From Pseudeuparius sepicola (taxonomy: Eukaryota > Arthropoda > Insecta > Coleoptera > Anthribidae): 64,000 bases of DNA. The stretch covers positions 131,759,735 through 131,823,734 of the forward strand of contig OY987298.1 in assembly GCA_963920635.1 (NCBI GenBank), read 5' to 3'. A model generated the notes under the pieces. The model did no database searches and was not told the origin of the DNA. It worked only from the letters and a program-made list of their open reading frames with translations. Made by a program: the position numbers and the translations under genes. The stretch's first letter is position 1, and the number at the start of each line of letters is the position of its first letter. Positions 10,631-20,301 of the stretch are shown here, piece by piece.

Positions 10631-12562
10631 CAGTGTGACCCATTTGTTTTGGGGTCAGTCTGTAAAAAGTGTATCAATCGTGCGATTTGGCTGATTTTTT
10701 TTTTAAATTGTAGAGCTCGATGAACTGCACATTTTGAACAAAAATTGCCTGGTTCGCATAAAATCCAAAGCCTACCATGACCGTTTTTATGAGAAAAATT
10801 TTAAGAAACCATATTAGCGTTTTTTTTTGAAAAAATCTGTGTGCGCCAATGGATTGAGCACCCCTCGAAATGGGTATGTACAAAATTTCATCAAAATATT
10901 TCAAGTAATAACGATTTTGTAGAAAAATTAAAAATGCAGCCAAGGTACGTCTTTATTTTCAAAAATTCAAAGTTGGCCATGGAAAATAATTGAATTGTTT
11001 ACTTTTATTAAGTGTCAAACTGTCTAAATTGAGTTCAGAAATTGTTTGTGCTCAATACAATTAATTATCATAATTATGGAATATTTAAGCATAAGAGACA
11101 AAATAGAAATTGTTCGACTCGTGGGCGACAACGAGCGCTCGGCAGCAGAAGCTGCGGCCGAATTTAACAATAGACACCCAGGTAGATCAGTGAGTCGAAG
11201 TACTGTACAACGTATAAACAATATTTTTGATGAAACTGGATCGATTTCTAAAAATTTATTAAAAACTAGGCAAAATGGACGCCGTGGACTTGTTGAAAAT
11301 AACAATCAAATTCTGCAATACTTTAGTGACAATCCTCGAAATAGTGTTCGAACGGCTAGTTTAGACCTTCATATACCCAGAGAGAGTATAAGGAGATGTT
11401 TGAGACAAAACAAAATAAAACCGTTTAAGCCAAAATTTTTGCACACCCTGGAACCAGGAGATGAGGAGAGAAGATTAGAATTTTGCTATTGGCTGCAAGG
11501 TGAATATCTCCATAATGGCAACTTTTTAAATGAAATTTTATTCACCGACGAAGCCACGTTTACTACAAATGGTGTAGTATCAAGTCAAAACTGCCGTCAC
11601 TGGTCAGCTGAAAATCCAGAGTTTATAATAAATGCAAGGAGACAATATTCACAAAAAATTAACGTTTGGTGTGGAATACTACGCGACAGAATAATTGGCC
11701 CATTTTTCTTTGAAGGGAATTTGAATGCGGCTGGCTTCTTGAATTTTCTAGAAATTGAATTTAGAAATGCTTTAGATGAGTTACCATTAAGATACCGTTT
11801 AAAGTTACAGTTAGATGGCAGTCCTATTCATAATGCTCGTTTAATCAGAAACTGGCTAGATAATAATTTTGAAAACTGTTGGATAGGGCGAAATAGTCCT
11901 TTCTGTGAGTGGCCACCGAGATCTCCGGACTTAACTCCTTTAGATTTTTTTCTTTGGGGTACACTTAAGCAAAATGTTTATAAGTCAAGACCCCATAATT
12001 TACAAGAACTGCAAGCTAGGATAAACCGTAGTTGTGAGGAAATTACTCCACAGCAAATACGAAATGTAATTTTGAATGTACGCAAGAGGAACGACAAATG
12101 CATTGTAGAAAATGGAGGCTTGGTAGAAGTTACAAAAATTTTATAATTTTAATTGTTTTTATGTTTTGTGTTTATAAGCATAAGGTTGTATTATTACAAT
12201 TCAATTATTTTCCACGGCCAACTTTGAATTTTTGAAAATAAAGACGTACCTTGGCTGCATTTTTAATTTTTCTACAAAATCGTTATTACTTGAAATATTT
12301 TGATGAAATTTTGTACATACCCATTTCGAGGAGTGCTCAATCCATTGGCGCACACAGATTTTTTTAAAAAAAAACGCTAATATGGTTTCTTAAAATTTTG
12401 CTCATAAAAACGGTCATAGTAGGCTTTGGATTTTATGCGAACCAGGCAATTTTTGTTCAAAATGTGCAGTTCATCGAGCTCTACAATTTAAAAAAAAATC
12501 AGCCAAATCGCACGATTGATACACTTTTTACAGACTGACCCCAAAACAAATGGGTCACACTG
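10631..12562 (+). mobile_element. Tc1/mariner-superfamily element, structurally complete
   Basis: Tips CAGTGTGACCCATTTG and the inverse are flanked by TA at 10629-10630 and 12563-12564. Near-identical inverted repeats of about 365 bp (10631-10995 and 12195-12562) surround one open transposase gene. The close match between the arms and the uninterrupted frame suggest a recent insertion. It landed in a Penelope relic. Confidence 0.93.
11076..12146 (+). CDS. Tc1/mariner-type transposase, DD42D spacing
   Basis: A 356-residue transposase that would bind the element's TIRs and catalyse cut-and-paste transposition at TA. The N-terminus (about 1-110) contains two helix-turn-helix-like segments (the first near residues 20-50 with S-V-S-R-S-T-V-Q-R). 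The DDE/D core shows F-T-D-E-A at D158, L-D-G-S-P at D247 and P-P-R-S-P-D-L-T-P-L-D at D290, with 42 residues between the last two. That spacing and the W-I-G-R...W-P-P-R-S-P-D block match the insect DUF4817-associated, DD41D-like group rather than classical mariner (DD34D) or Tc1 (DD34E). The ATG at 11076 was chosen because the frame upstream begins only with TTG. There are no internal stops. The gene sits alone between the long TIRs. It appears intact; activity is untested. Confidence 0.92.
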   Translation: MEYLSIRDKIEIVRLVGDNERSAAEAAAEFNNRHPGRSVSRSTVQRINNIFDETGSISKNLLKTRQNGRRGLVENNNQILQYFSDNPRNSVRTASLDLHIPRESIRRCLRQNKIKPFKPKFLHTLEPGDEERRLEFCYWLQGEYLHNGNFLNEILFTDEATFTTNGVVSSQNCRHWSAENPEFIINARRQYSQKINVWCGILRDRIIGPFFFEGNLNAAGFLNFLEIEFRNALDELPLRYRLKLQLDGSPIHNARLIRNWLDNNFENCWIGRNSPFCEWPPRSPDLTPLDFFLWGTLKQNVYKSRPHNLQELQARINRSCEEITPQQIRNVILNVRKRNDKCIVENGGLVEVTKIL

Positions 12563-12690
12563 TACATATAACGCCCTTGAACTATTTCGACGTTGTGTCC
12601 TATTTTTATATCCTTCTGTTGAATGAATTAGTATTTTTTCTTGTTCACAAAATCACCAAACAGGAAGAAGATAAATTATAGGATGTTAGC

Positions 12691-12870
12691 ATGGATGAAC
12701 TAAAAAATAGGTTAATTTCGGGAGTGGATGGTGTACCAAGTTTTATTTTAAGGGATTGCTTTAACGCGCTTGATAAAACATTGGCCCATATATAAATATG
12801 TTGTAATTTAAAAACATCAACATCATCTTTCCCGATGCTGTGGAAAATTGCTAGGTTGGTTCCAGTAAGG
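12691..12870 (+). pseudogene. Non-LTR retrotransposon RT fragment (Jockey/CR1-like)
   Basis: The translation contains G-V-D-G-V-P-S-F-I-L then, past one stop near 12793, F-P-M-L-W-K-I-A-R-L-V-P-V. This is the 'G-x-D-x-I-P...F-P..WK.A.v.Pv' segment of LINE reverse transcriptases. Only about 60 codons remain. Neither the F/Y-x-D-D site nor an endonuclease is present. Confidence 0.7.
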
Positions 12871-14019
12871 TAAGGTCGGGTAATAAGTTCCACTTAAAAT
12901 ATATTTATCTACTAAATGTATAAAGGAGAATAGTAAAGTAATATACTTTTAGGAAAATATGTATTCATCTTTTAGTTATTTAGAAAGTCCTATAAAATAC
13001 ATACATACTGCATGTCCCATATTCGGACCTCACCATTAGGATTTTTCGAATAGGTATTTGTGTTTTGGTGCACGTTTTGGAAATTTCAACTCAAACAGTT
13101 GATTTGATCGTTATGAAACAAGAGTACCTCTTTGTCGCAGAATGAAAAGATGCACTAAAATGACGGACCTGCAAGACCAAACAGATAACCTCAAAAAAGT
13201 TACGAGTTTTTACTTTTGCACGATACAAAAACAGCGCAAGTGGCGTCCTCTGTGAAATACGTAGAAATTGACATTTTCAGCTTATTTTCCATCCCCAAAA
13301 ATATAGCAGTGCTAAATTTCAGTTCAGCAGCTTGATTATGTTGGAAGATGTAACCAAAATGCAATTTCAAAAAACAAACTTCAACGCCCTGTATCTCTTA
13401 AACAAACGACATTTCTATAAGACATATTAGCCTCAATCGTATTATGGCCCAAAATATATGCAGTTGCACTATGTCCCATTATTAATGACTCACCCTGTAT
13501 AATCATGAATAATAACCACATAAAAATAAATATAACCCATACCCCATATTATCTAGAGGTTTAGGTAATAATACTCATTTAGCATTTAGATAATATTTTA
13601 TACTTAATTCTACAATTTTGCGAACATTAATTACTGAACAATTGGGCTGTAGCATTTGTAATTTGGATTCAACCTTGTGTTATAAATATCAAAGTAAGAT
13701 TATACCGTCAATTTTCCTGGTATGTAATTTTGAAGGCAAATTATCAAAGTTGAAAAACTCATTTTATTTAGAAAATGTAGACAACGAATTGTGAAAAGCT
13801 ATCTAACAAAAGTGGTTATACTTAGGTACATGGTTTCCTATAGGTTCCTATATGTTTTTGCTAGCCTAGGCCATTAATATTGAATATTTTAATCGTAAAA
13901 CTCATAAAGAAAGTATCTACTCAGAACAGTATCCAGAACTGCTTCATCAAATTAAGACATACAAAGGGCAAGCTTCATAGAAATAAATTACGTATATCAC
14001 CAATGACTAATGAAAAATG
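12871..14019. other. Intergenic stretch with one orphan MITE-like end
   Basis: No gene seen. A CACCCTGTA terminus at about 13491-13499 looks like the right end of a TA-flanked element, but I could not find a matching left end. The direct phrase 'atgtccca' recurs near 13013 and 13469. Confidence 0.4.
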
Positions 14020-14545
14020 TCAATGATACCTAATGATAAAATTTCACGTCCCAAATAGATTTTTTACAAAAATAAAGTTATCCGCTTCATGGAGCATGTT
14101 GATTTCCACAAATTTGGAAGATACAGTGGTGAATGGCCAATGCACCTGTTTCTTGTGTCTTTTCATCTTCACAGTTATTTTGTTGTTTTCTGGATTCAAC
14201 ACCAACCTAACTTGTTCTTGCTGGTGTGTACTGTTTTGTGAAATTTCGACTCTGGCACTATCAGCTTGATACTAGATGGCGCCACTGGTTGTTTTTTTTT
14301 TTTTACCTCCAAGTGCAAGTTACACTATTATAACTACAACCATTTCGGTTTGAGCCTTTCGGGAAGGCTAATTATGGCTGCGTTGACGAACCTAATAAGG
14401 GGAAACAGCTAGTCTACCTTCCCAAACGATTTAAATATGAAAACCACGGCACATCCATCAGAACTTGGATGTTAGTATGATATTACCAGTTGCCGAAATT
14501 TAAAGTCCCATGAAGCCGTTAACTTTCTTTTTCTAAAAATGATAA
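14020..14545. repeat. Dispersed repeat copy, family R (with 'gatggcgccactgg')
   Basis: This sequence recurs at about 25000-25205 (partial), 62665-63145 (inverted), 63150-63340 (partial) and 63345-63890. A terminal part recurs near 37575-37650. Shared landmarks are 'ggatgttggtatgatat', 'gaacctaataaggggaaa' and 'ttggggacgtgaaat'. There is no coding capacity. The superfamily is unclear. Confidence 0.7.
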
Positions 14546-17530
14546 TGATTGACGAATTCTACTCGGTATATTATGACGATGCGAAATAACAGTCATAGTA
14601 TATCCTGGCTTTTTATATCCAATGCACTAAATTTCTTACCACAAACTTAACACTTAATTGCAACGTCAAAATCAAAATTGGTATGCTATTAGTGTACCGG
14701 CAACAAAAGTGGATTGGACGTTTCTGTCGAGTTCTCAGTATAATTTGAGAGATCACATTGACGTTTTGGAATAAAGAATGAGGGCGTATATTAATCGGTG
14801 GCACTCCTTTATTACTCTCGGTGTAGCGTGTTTATGGACCTATCCGCCACAGGCAGCACTTTACAGTAAAAAAAAAATAGAGCATTTTAGCAGTTCAGAA
14901 TAGAATCAATTTTAACGTTGCTACTACCTTGCATATTTTGAGTCGAAACTTGACTCGTACTCAGTGGCGGCTTCTCTAAGCAGGCAGGCGAAAAACTCAA
15001 ATATTTTCAAATAGAAACTTATATTTAGAATTCAAAGTTTAGCTATCTCTGCAAAAATCAAATACATATAAAATAATAAAGGTGCGTGCATTGTCTATAC
15101 CCAAATGCGCCAAATTACTTACGGGATTAACATGCACCCTTTAGTTTAGTAGCCATATTACATGCCACATAAAGATAAAGATGTAGAGTAAAAACATATA
15201 CAAGAGTAAGCGTTTAAGACGGTTGTGGCTGTAACGTGGCAAAACTTAATAAATATTATTTCCTTTTATTGAAATGACATATCTTCGTAGGTTAAAACAC
15301 TTTTTATTTTGGAAATTGTTACATAAATATTCAAGAAAACTATTAAAAAAAAAACAGAGTCAATGCGGACTCTTGTATACCCCAGTTTACAAGAGTACAA
15401 CAATTAACATAAAACAACCAGGTCAATACACTTCTTCATTTTCTTTGCTATGGGTTTAGTACTTTCGAAATTTTCATTTACTCTTCTTTTCTTACAAACC
15501 TTTCTTTGCTTTTCTTTTTTCTTCATTTTTTATCAGTATCATTTGGCTAATTGACAATCATCCATTTAACTGATTTATTTTTGTTTTTAATTTGCCTTCT
15601 AGCATGTCCTTAAATGGAGTGCTAGTGAGAATTTCGGACTTCTGGATAGGTTTTCTTCTGTGCTCCTCTGCTTCTAACTTTGGAAGAGGTTTTAAATCTT
15701 CTGGCTTAAAGGAGGTAGTTGAATTGGAAGAGTTTATTTTATCTGGAGTTGTTAGCCCTAATGCAACAGTTTTCTCGGGTCAGGTGCTTCTAATACACAA
15801 ATATTTTCCTACTGTTTCCTTGAGCTTTTTCTTTTGTAAGTGCTCATTTCACCCTAAAAATAATGAACTAAGTAATTTTAAAGTGTTTTTTAAATGATTT
15901 TGAAGCGTAAAATTTACTTAATATTTAAAGGAATACATAGAGTATAGGCATTGCGCACTCTCGTATATTTTAAAATGCGCGCTCTTGTATTCCAGTCACT
16001 TGATTTAGATTTTAGATTATATTTAACTTTTGGAATAACAATAACATATCAAGAAGAAAGTCAGTATAAACTTACCGAAGACAAACACAAATATTCGACA
16101 CAACTATTTAAAGTCCAGGTTACTTAATTCATTTTAGATATACAAGGTTTTTAATAAGGGGCAAATGTTAGATCAACAGGAAGGGATTTTTAATTAACAG
16201 CTTTTTCCCTATTCGCTGTCGACGACCATCGATGAATGTATGTTGTTTTGTGAGACTCATGGGGACAAAGCTATTAGATTTCTGTGCGTTAGATGGCGCA
16301 AGTCAATATTTCTGTCAGATATCCCTGGTGCGTTCTTTTGTATATTGCGTACTCTTATAAGCCTTTACCTTACCTGTTCTGTTACCTGGCGCCCAGAATA
16401 CATCCGTCTATTAATTAGACACATTTGTTTTAAGTTATACCTATATTTCTACAGGTAAACCAGATCAACAAATTTTCTTATAAGATAGTTAGGTACTTTT
16501 ACACTAAAAATTACGGAAGTGGCTATTTATACGTCCGACGGATACAAACGTCAGTATACGTCTTGCGCTCTCATTGGTCGATGGAGTCACGTGACACATA
16601 ACCTTACTTCTACCACAGTTCAGGGTATGATATTGTTTATCCTGTGCTTCTACCGTCCGATGGTCCCGATTGCGTGTTGCCTGTTGCCTTGCCCTTCTGC
16701 CCTTGCCAGTAGCGTGTGCGTGCAGTGCCGTGTAGCCGCAGCCTGCACTGCACTGTTCATAATTATCATTATGCAGTGTTTATTGGTAGTACTACTATTA
16801 CTAGTAAGCTATGCCGCAAAAAGCCAAGGTTAAAATCATATATGCCCTGCTCCGAGGACGTAGACGCTGCAGCTATGGCCTTGGCAGGGCGATTGGTGGA
16901 AGACTCTACTCCACCAGGTTATCGCCTGATGGATTATTATCCTGTAACGCAAAGTGGACGAAATCTATGAGGCGCCATTTCGGACTAAATTATTATTTTT
17001 GAATATATAAATTTCTCGGGCTAATATATTTGTTTAATATGATATTTATAGAAATTTGCGTGAATAATCTTTTTTTAGTCAAATTTATATATTACGCATC
17101 GTCCAAAAGTATATATTACAGTAAACGCAAAAAAATATATCAAAACACGATATATTAATTTGGTGCGCCGATATATAATAATTTAGGGTACCACTGGTCG
17201 TCACCAGAAGTCGCGCCGCGCATTCCTAAAGTGCACCGGCAACGCTGCAGCAGAAAGTGCAGAAGCCCGAAGTCGAAATATTTTTATATACCTATGATAT
17301 TTATAGAAATTTGCGTGAATAATCTTTTTTTAGTCAAATTTATATATTACGCATCGCCCAAAAGTATATATTACAGTAAACGCAAAAAAATATATCAAAA
17401 CACGATATATTAATTTGGTGCGCCAATATATAGTAATTTAGGGTACCACCGGTCGTCACCAGAGGTCGCGCCGCGCATCCATAAAGTGCACCGGTAACGC
17501 TGCAGCAGAAAGCGCAGAATGGTGTAAAAC

Positions 17531-17561
17531 CAGGGACTCTTTAAAATAAAAAGGGTCCCTG
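17531..17561. mobile_element. 31-bp hAT-like micro-insertion with 8-bp TSD
   Basis: CAGGGACTCTTTAAA and AAAGGGTCCCTG form an almost pure palindrome of 31 bp. It is flanked by TGTAAAAC on both sides (17523-17530 and 17562-17569). The tips match the TIRs of the 1-kb hAT at 61643-62649. It is that family reduced to its two termini. Confidence 0.8.
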
Positions 17562-17565
17562 TGTA

Positions 17566-17950
17566 AAACCCACCCCAGATTTTCTTGAAATTTTGGCTAG
17601 ATAGGTTCCTATCCCCTATTTTCGCCCGACGTTACACCATTGGAAAAGATTACCACTTCTTTTTTCATATGGCAGCGCGCATCGCTGCCGACTGCCACAA
17701 TATGATGCGAATATCCCCTTCTTTTTCCAAACGGCAACGCTTATCCCCCAAAAAGAAGGGAATACGCTCCTTATTGCACAGAAAAATGCACTGACGGCTT
17801 CCGACGTAGACGTATCAAATGTTTACTTCGGCTTCGGACGTGTACGGAGTTAAATGTACATCCAAAGAAGTCACGTGACTCAATCCACCAATGAGAGTGC
17901 AAGACGTATACCGACTTTTATATACGTCGGACGTATAAATAGCCACTTCC
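17566..17950 (+). repeat. Second copy of the composite element's right end
   Basis: It parallels about 19747-20203, sharing 'cccgattttcttgaaattttggct' (here 'cccagatt'), 'catatggcagcgcgcatcgctg', 'cacgtgactca' and the terminal GCCACTTCC. This copy keeps the CC terminus that is changed to AC at 20203. It lies in the spacer of the palindromic element. Confidence 0.75.
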
Positions 17951-19444
17951 TACAACAAAACGAAGGCGAAACGAAAACGATCATGCGGGCGGGAAACTAA
18001 TACCTATGTAAGCTGATTGTGGGGTTATACACCACAAAACATCAAATCCCAAACCTGACACAGAAAAAGAACATCCAGTACGTCGGTAATCATAATCACT
18101 CGACTTCGGGCTTCTGCGCTTTCTGCTGCAGCGTTACCGGTGCACTTTAGGGATGCGCGGCGCGACCTCTGATGACGAACAGTGGTACCCTAAATTATTA
18201 TATATTGGCGCACCAAATTAATACATCGTGTTTTGATATATTTTTTTTGCGTTTACTGTAATATATACTCTTGGGCGATGCGTAATATATAAATTTGACT
18301 AAAAAAAGATTATTCACGCAAATTTCTATAAATATCATATAAAAAAAATATTTCGACTTCGGGCTTTTGCACTTTCTGCTGCAGCGTTGCCGGTGCACTT
18401 TACGAATGCGCGGCGCGACCTCTGGTGACGACCAGTGGTACCCTAAATTATTATATATTGGCGCACCAAATTAATATATCGTGTTTTGATATATTTTTTG
18501 CGTTTACTGTAATATACCTATACTTTTGGGCGATGCGTAATATATAAATTTGACTAAAAAAAGATTATTTACGCAAATTTCTATAAATATCATATTAAAC
18601 AAATATATTAGCCCGAGAAATTTATATATTCAAAAATAATAATTTAGTCCGAAATGGCGCCTCATAGAAATCCGCATCGCTGGATATGCCATTTCCGCCG
18701 CCTAGACAATATTTACAGGCAAGATTGGGATTATTTAAGGGAGTTGAGAGGGACATTTCTGCAAGAATGTCCGCTGGGCTGCGAAATCTCGCAGGTTACA
18801 GTGTCAGATAGCCCAAACAGACAGTTTATTCAAGTACAGATTCTAGTAAATTGTCGGTGTACTAAAATACCCCGCCGTCGAAGACGAAGCTTCTGCTTCC
18901 GGGAATCCAGTTCTTCAAACTCAAATTGTGCTAATTATACTACTCGTAATTGTACCGGTACCAATATTAATAATTATTATAAACACGAATTTCCAATCTG
19001 TCACAATTTTAGATTTTAGGAATATACCTATATAAATACAGATTTATGTTACATGTGACATACTGTTATAATATACACTCATACAATACTATATATACCT
19101 ACCTACCTAATATCGGTGATTTGTGACGATGTAACGTAACTGCCGCTTACTGTATAACCGCACCTGTACCTATATAATAATAAATATGTATAATATCAAT
19201 CTGTATTCTGTAACCCTTAAGGTATCCTATATTGTTGTTATTGTTAATGTACCCTTAACCCACACCTAGTACATCTATTGAATATATTCTATTCTAAATC
19301 CTATATTGTTTTTATTTGTTTTTTTAAATAAACTGTAGGTATTCTCAATTCTAAATCGCCAATCAGTGGATCCGTCTTCCGTCGATTCGCCTTTCGTCTA
19401 TTTATTTAATTACAACCTTGGGTATTGGTATTTGGGTATTGGTA

Positions 19445-19592
19445 TTATTCTAATATAAAACATCGACAATTAACATCGATGTTAATATCGATATTTACAT
19501 CGATCGACATCGATGTCAAAACATCGAACAGCGAAAAAGAAACATCGATGTTTCTTAGTCATCGCTTAACATCGCCCAACACTAGTCCCGAT
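19445..19592. repeat. Cluster of ACATCGATGT palindromes, probable hAT terminus
   Basis: At least eight CATCG/CGATG half sites occur in 150 bp, several forming ACATCGATGT or ATCGAT palindromes. The cluster ends in CATCGCCCAACACTA, which resembles the CAGTGTTGGGCGATG terminus of hAT elements in inverse orientation. The matching left end and an 8-bp duplication were not found, so this is a partial element at best. Confidence 0.45.
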
Positions 19593-20119
19593 GGATTATG
19601 AATCAGCTTGTTTACTAAGTCGATTGTATTATGTCCAAGATTCGAGATTATTCAGACCTATCTTGTCTCATTTTATATTGCGTATGCCCTACTTTTTCTG
19701 CGATGGGCGCTGAGGAATGAAAAATGATGTGGTAATTATTTACAATAACCCACCCCCGATTTTCTTGAAATTTTGGCTACCCCCCCGACATTCGGCGCGG
19801 CGCCCAAATCGGGAGTGGGTTACAACGCCAAACGTCGCATCGGGCGAAAATACGGGGTACCTACCTAGCCAAGAAAATCGGGGGTGGGTTACACCATTGG
19901 AAATTATTACCACTTCTTTTTTCATATGGCAGCGCGCATCGCTGCCGACTGCCACCTAACCTATCTGCCACAATATGGTGCGAATGCGTCTATCCCCCAA
20001 AAAGGAGCAGTGCATACGCTCCTTATTGCCAAGATGCTTGAGAAAAATGCACTTCCGACGTATCTAAATATTAGTTTACTTCGGCTTCGGACGTGTACGG
20101 AGTTAAATGCACGTCCAAA

Positions 20120-20203
20120 GAAGTCACGTGACTCACCCCGCCAATGAGAGCGCAAGACGTATACTGACGTTTGTATCCGTCGGACGTATAAATAGCCACT
20201 TAC
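20120..20203 (+). promoter_or_regulatory. Outward-facing promoter-like motifs in the right TIR
   Basis: CACGTG (20125), CCAAT (20141), TGACGT (20165) and TATAAATA (20187) follow each other within 70 bp and point out of the element toward EcKL gene 2. The order and spacing resemble a TATA promoter. CACGTG, CCAAT and TATAAATA recur in the right-end copy ending at 17950 and, inverted, in the left TIR from 16514. Transcription has not been shown. If active, it would read antisense into the last exon of the gene. Confidence 0.4.
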
Positions 20204-20301
20204 AAAAATTAATTGGTAACATACATTCATACGTATACTTATATCTTTTCATTGAAGTTCAAGATCATTACTTAGGTACAAATGTAAATAACATGTAACT
20301 A

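Larger units (their letters stand above)
16966..18666. mobile_element. Palindromic element with paired 258-bp tandem units
   Basis: The ends TATGAGGCGCCATTTCGG and its exact inverse are flanked by the 6-bp duplication GAAATC (16960-16965 and 18667-18672). Each arm (16966-17520 and 18108-18666) holds two tandem units of about 250-260 bp with 'gatatttatagaaatttgcg' and 'ctgcagcagaaag', in opposite orientation on the two sides. The spacer 17521-18107 contains a copy of the outer element's right end and a 31-bp insertion. No transposase is seen. Confidence 0.75.
16771..19019 (+). pseudogene. Split gene for a cysteine-rich secreted-like protein, unrecognised
   Basis: The 5' part (16771-16965) starts with a clear signal peptide (M-Q-C-L-L-V-V-L-L-L-L-V-S-Y-A-A). 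It then needs a one-base shift near 16828 to continue as an acidic segment with one Cys and a G-Y-R-L-M-D-Y-Y-P stretch. The 3' part (18673-19019) carries W-I-C, C-P-L-G-C and N-C-R-C motifs, a run of five arginines that could be a convertase site, and a Ser/Asn/Cys-rich tail. A palindromic element (16966-18666) separates the parts, and the codon phase is kept exactly across its 6-bp target duplication. That is strong evidence that both parts were one reading frame of roughly 180 codons. A cystine-knot or cytokine-like fold is only a guess. Because of the insertion and frameshift I call it broken. Confidence 0.55.
16514..20203. mobile_element. Composite TIR-bounded insertion, superfamily unknown
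   Basis: The left end reads GGAAGTGGCTATTTATACGT. The right end is its reverse complement with one change (GCCACTTAC). The terminal repeats match for about 100 bp. AAAAATTA flanks both sides (16506-16513 and 20204-20211), and the A2 copy at about 27410-27430 runs straight through the site. Joining the A1 flanks over one AAAAATTA restores the alignment with A2. The interior holds a split secreted-protein-like gene, a 1.7-kb palindromic element, an extra copy of the right end, a micro-hAT and a cluster of ACATCGATGT palindromes. An 8-bp TSD fits hAT or P-like elements, but the tips match no family I recognise. Confidence 0.82.

Noticed and set aside
16716..16970. 84-codon plus-strand frame beginning M-R-A-V-P as an independent gene
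   Set aside because: Its second half is the body of the split secreted-like gene. The first half overlaps the signal peptide in another frame and has no protein character of its own.
18654..18672. ATG at 18654 as the true start of the 121-codon frame
   Set aside because: It lies inside the terminal repeat of the palindromic element, so it is an accidental start provided by the insertion.
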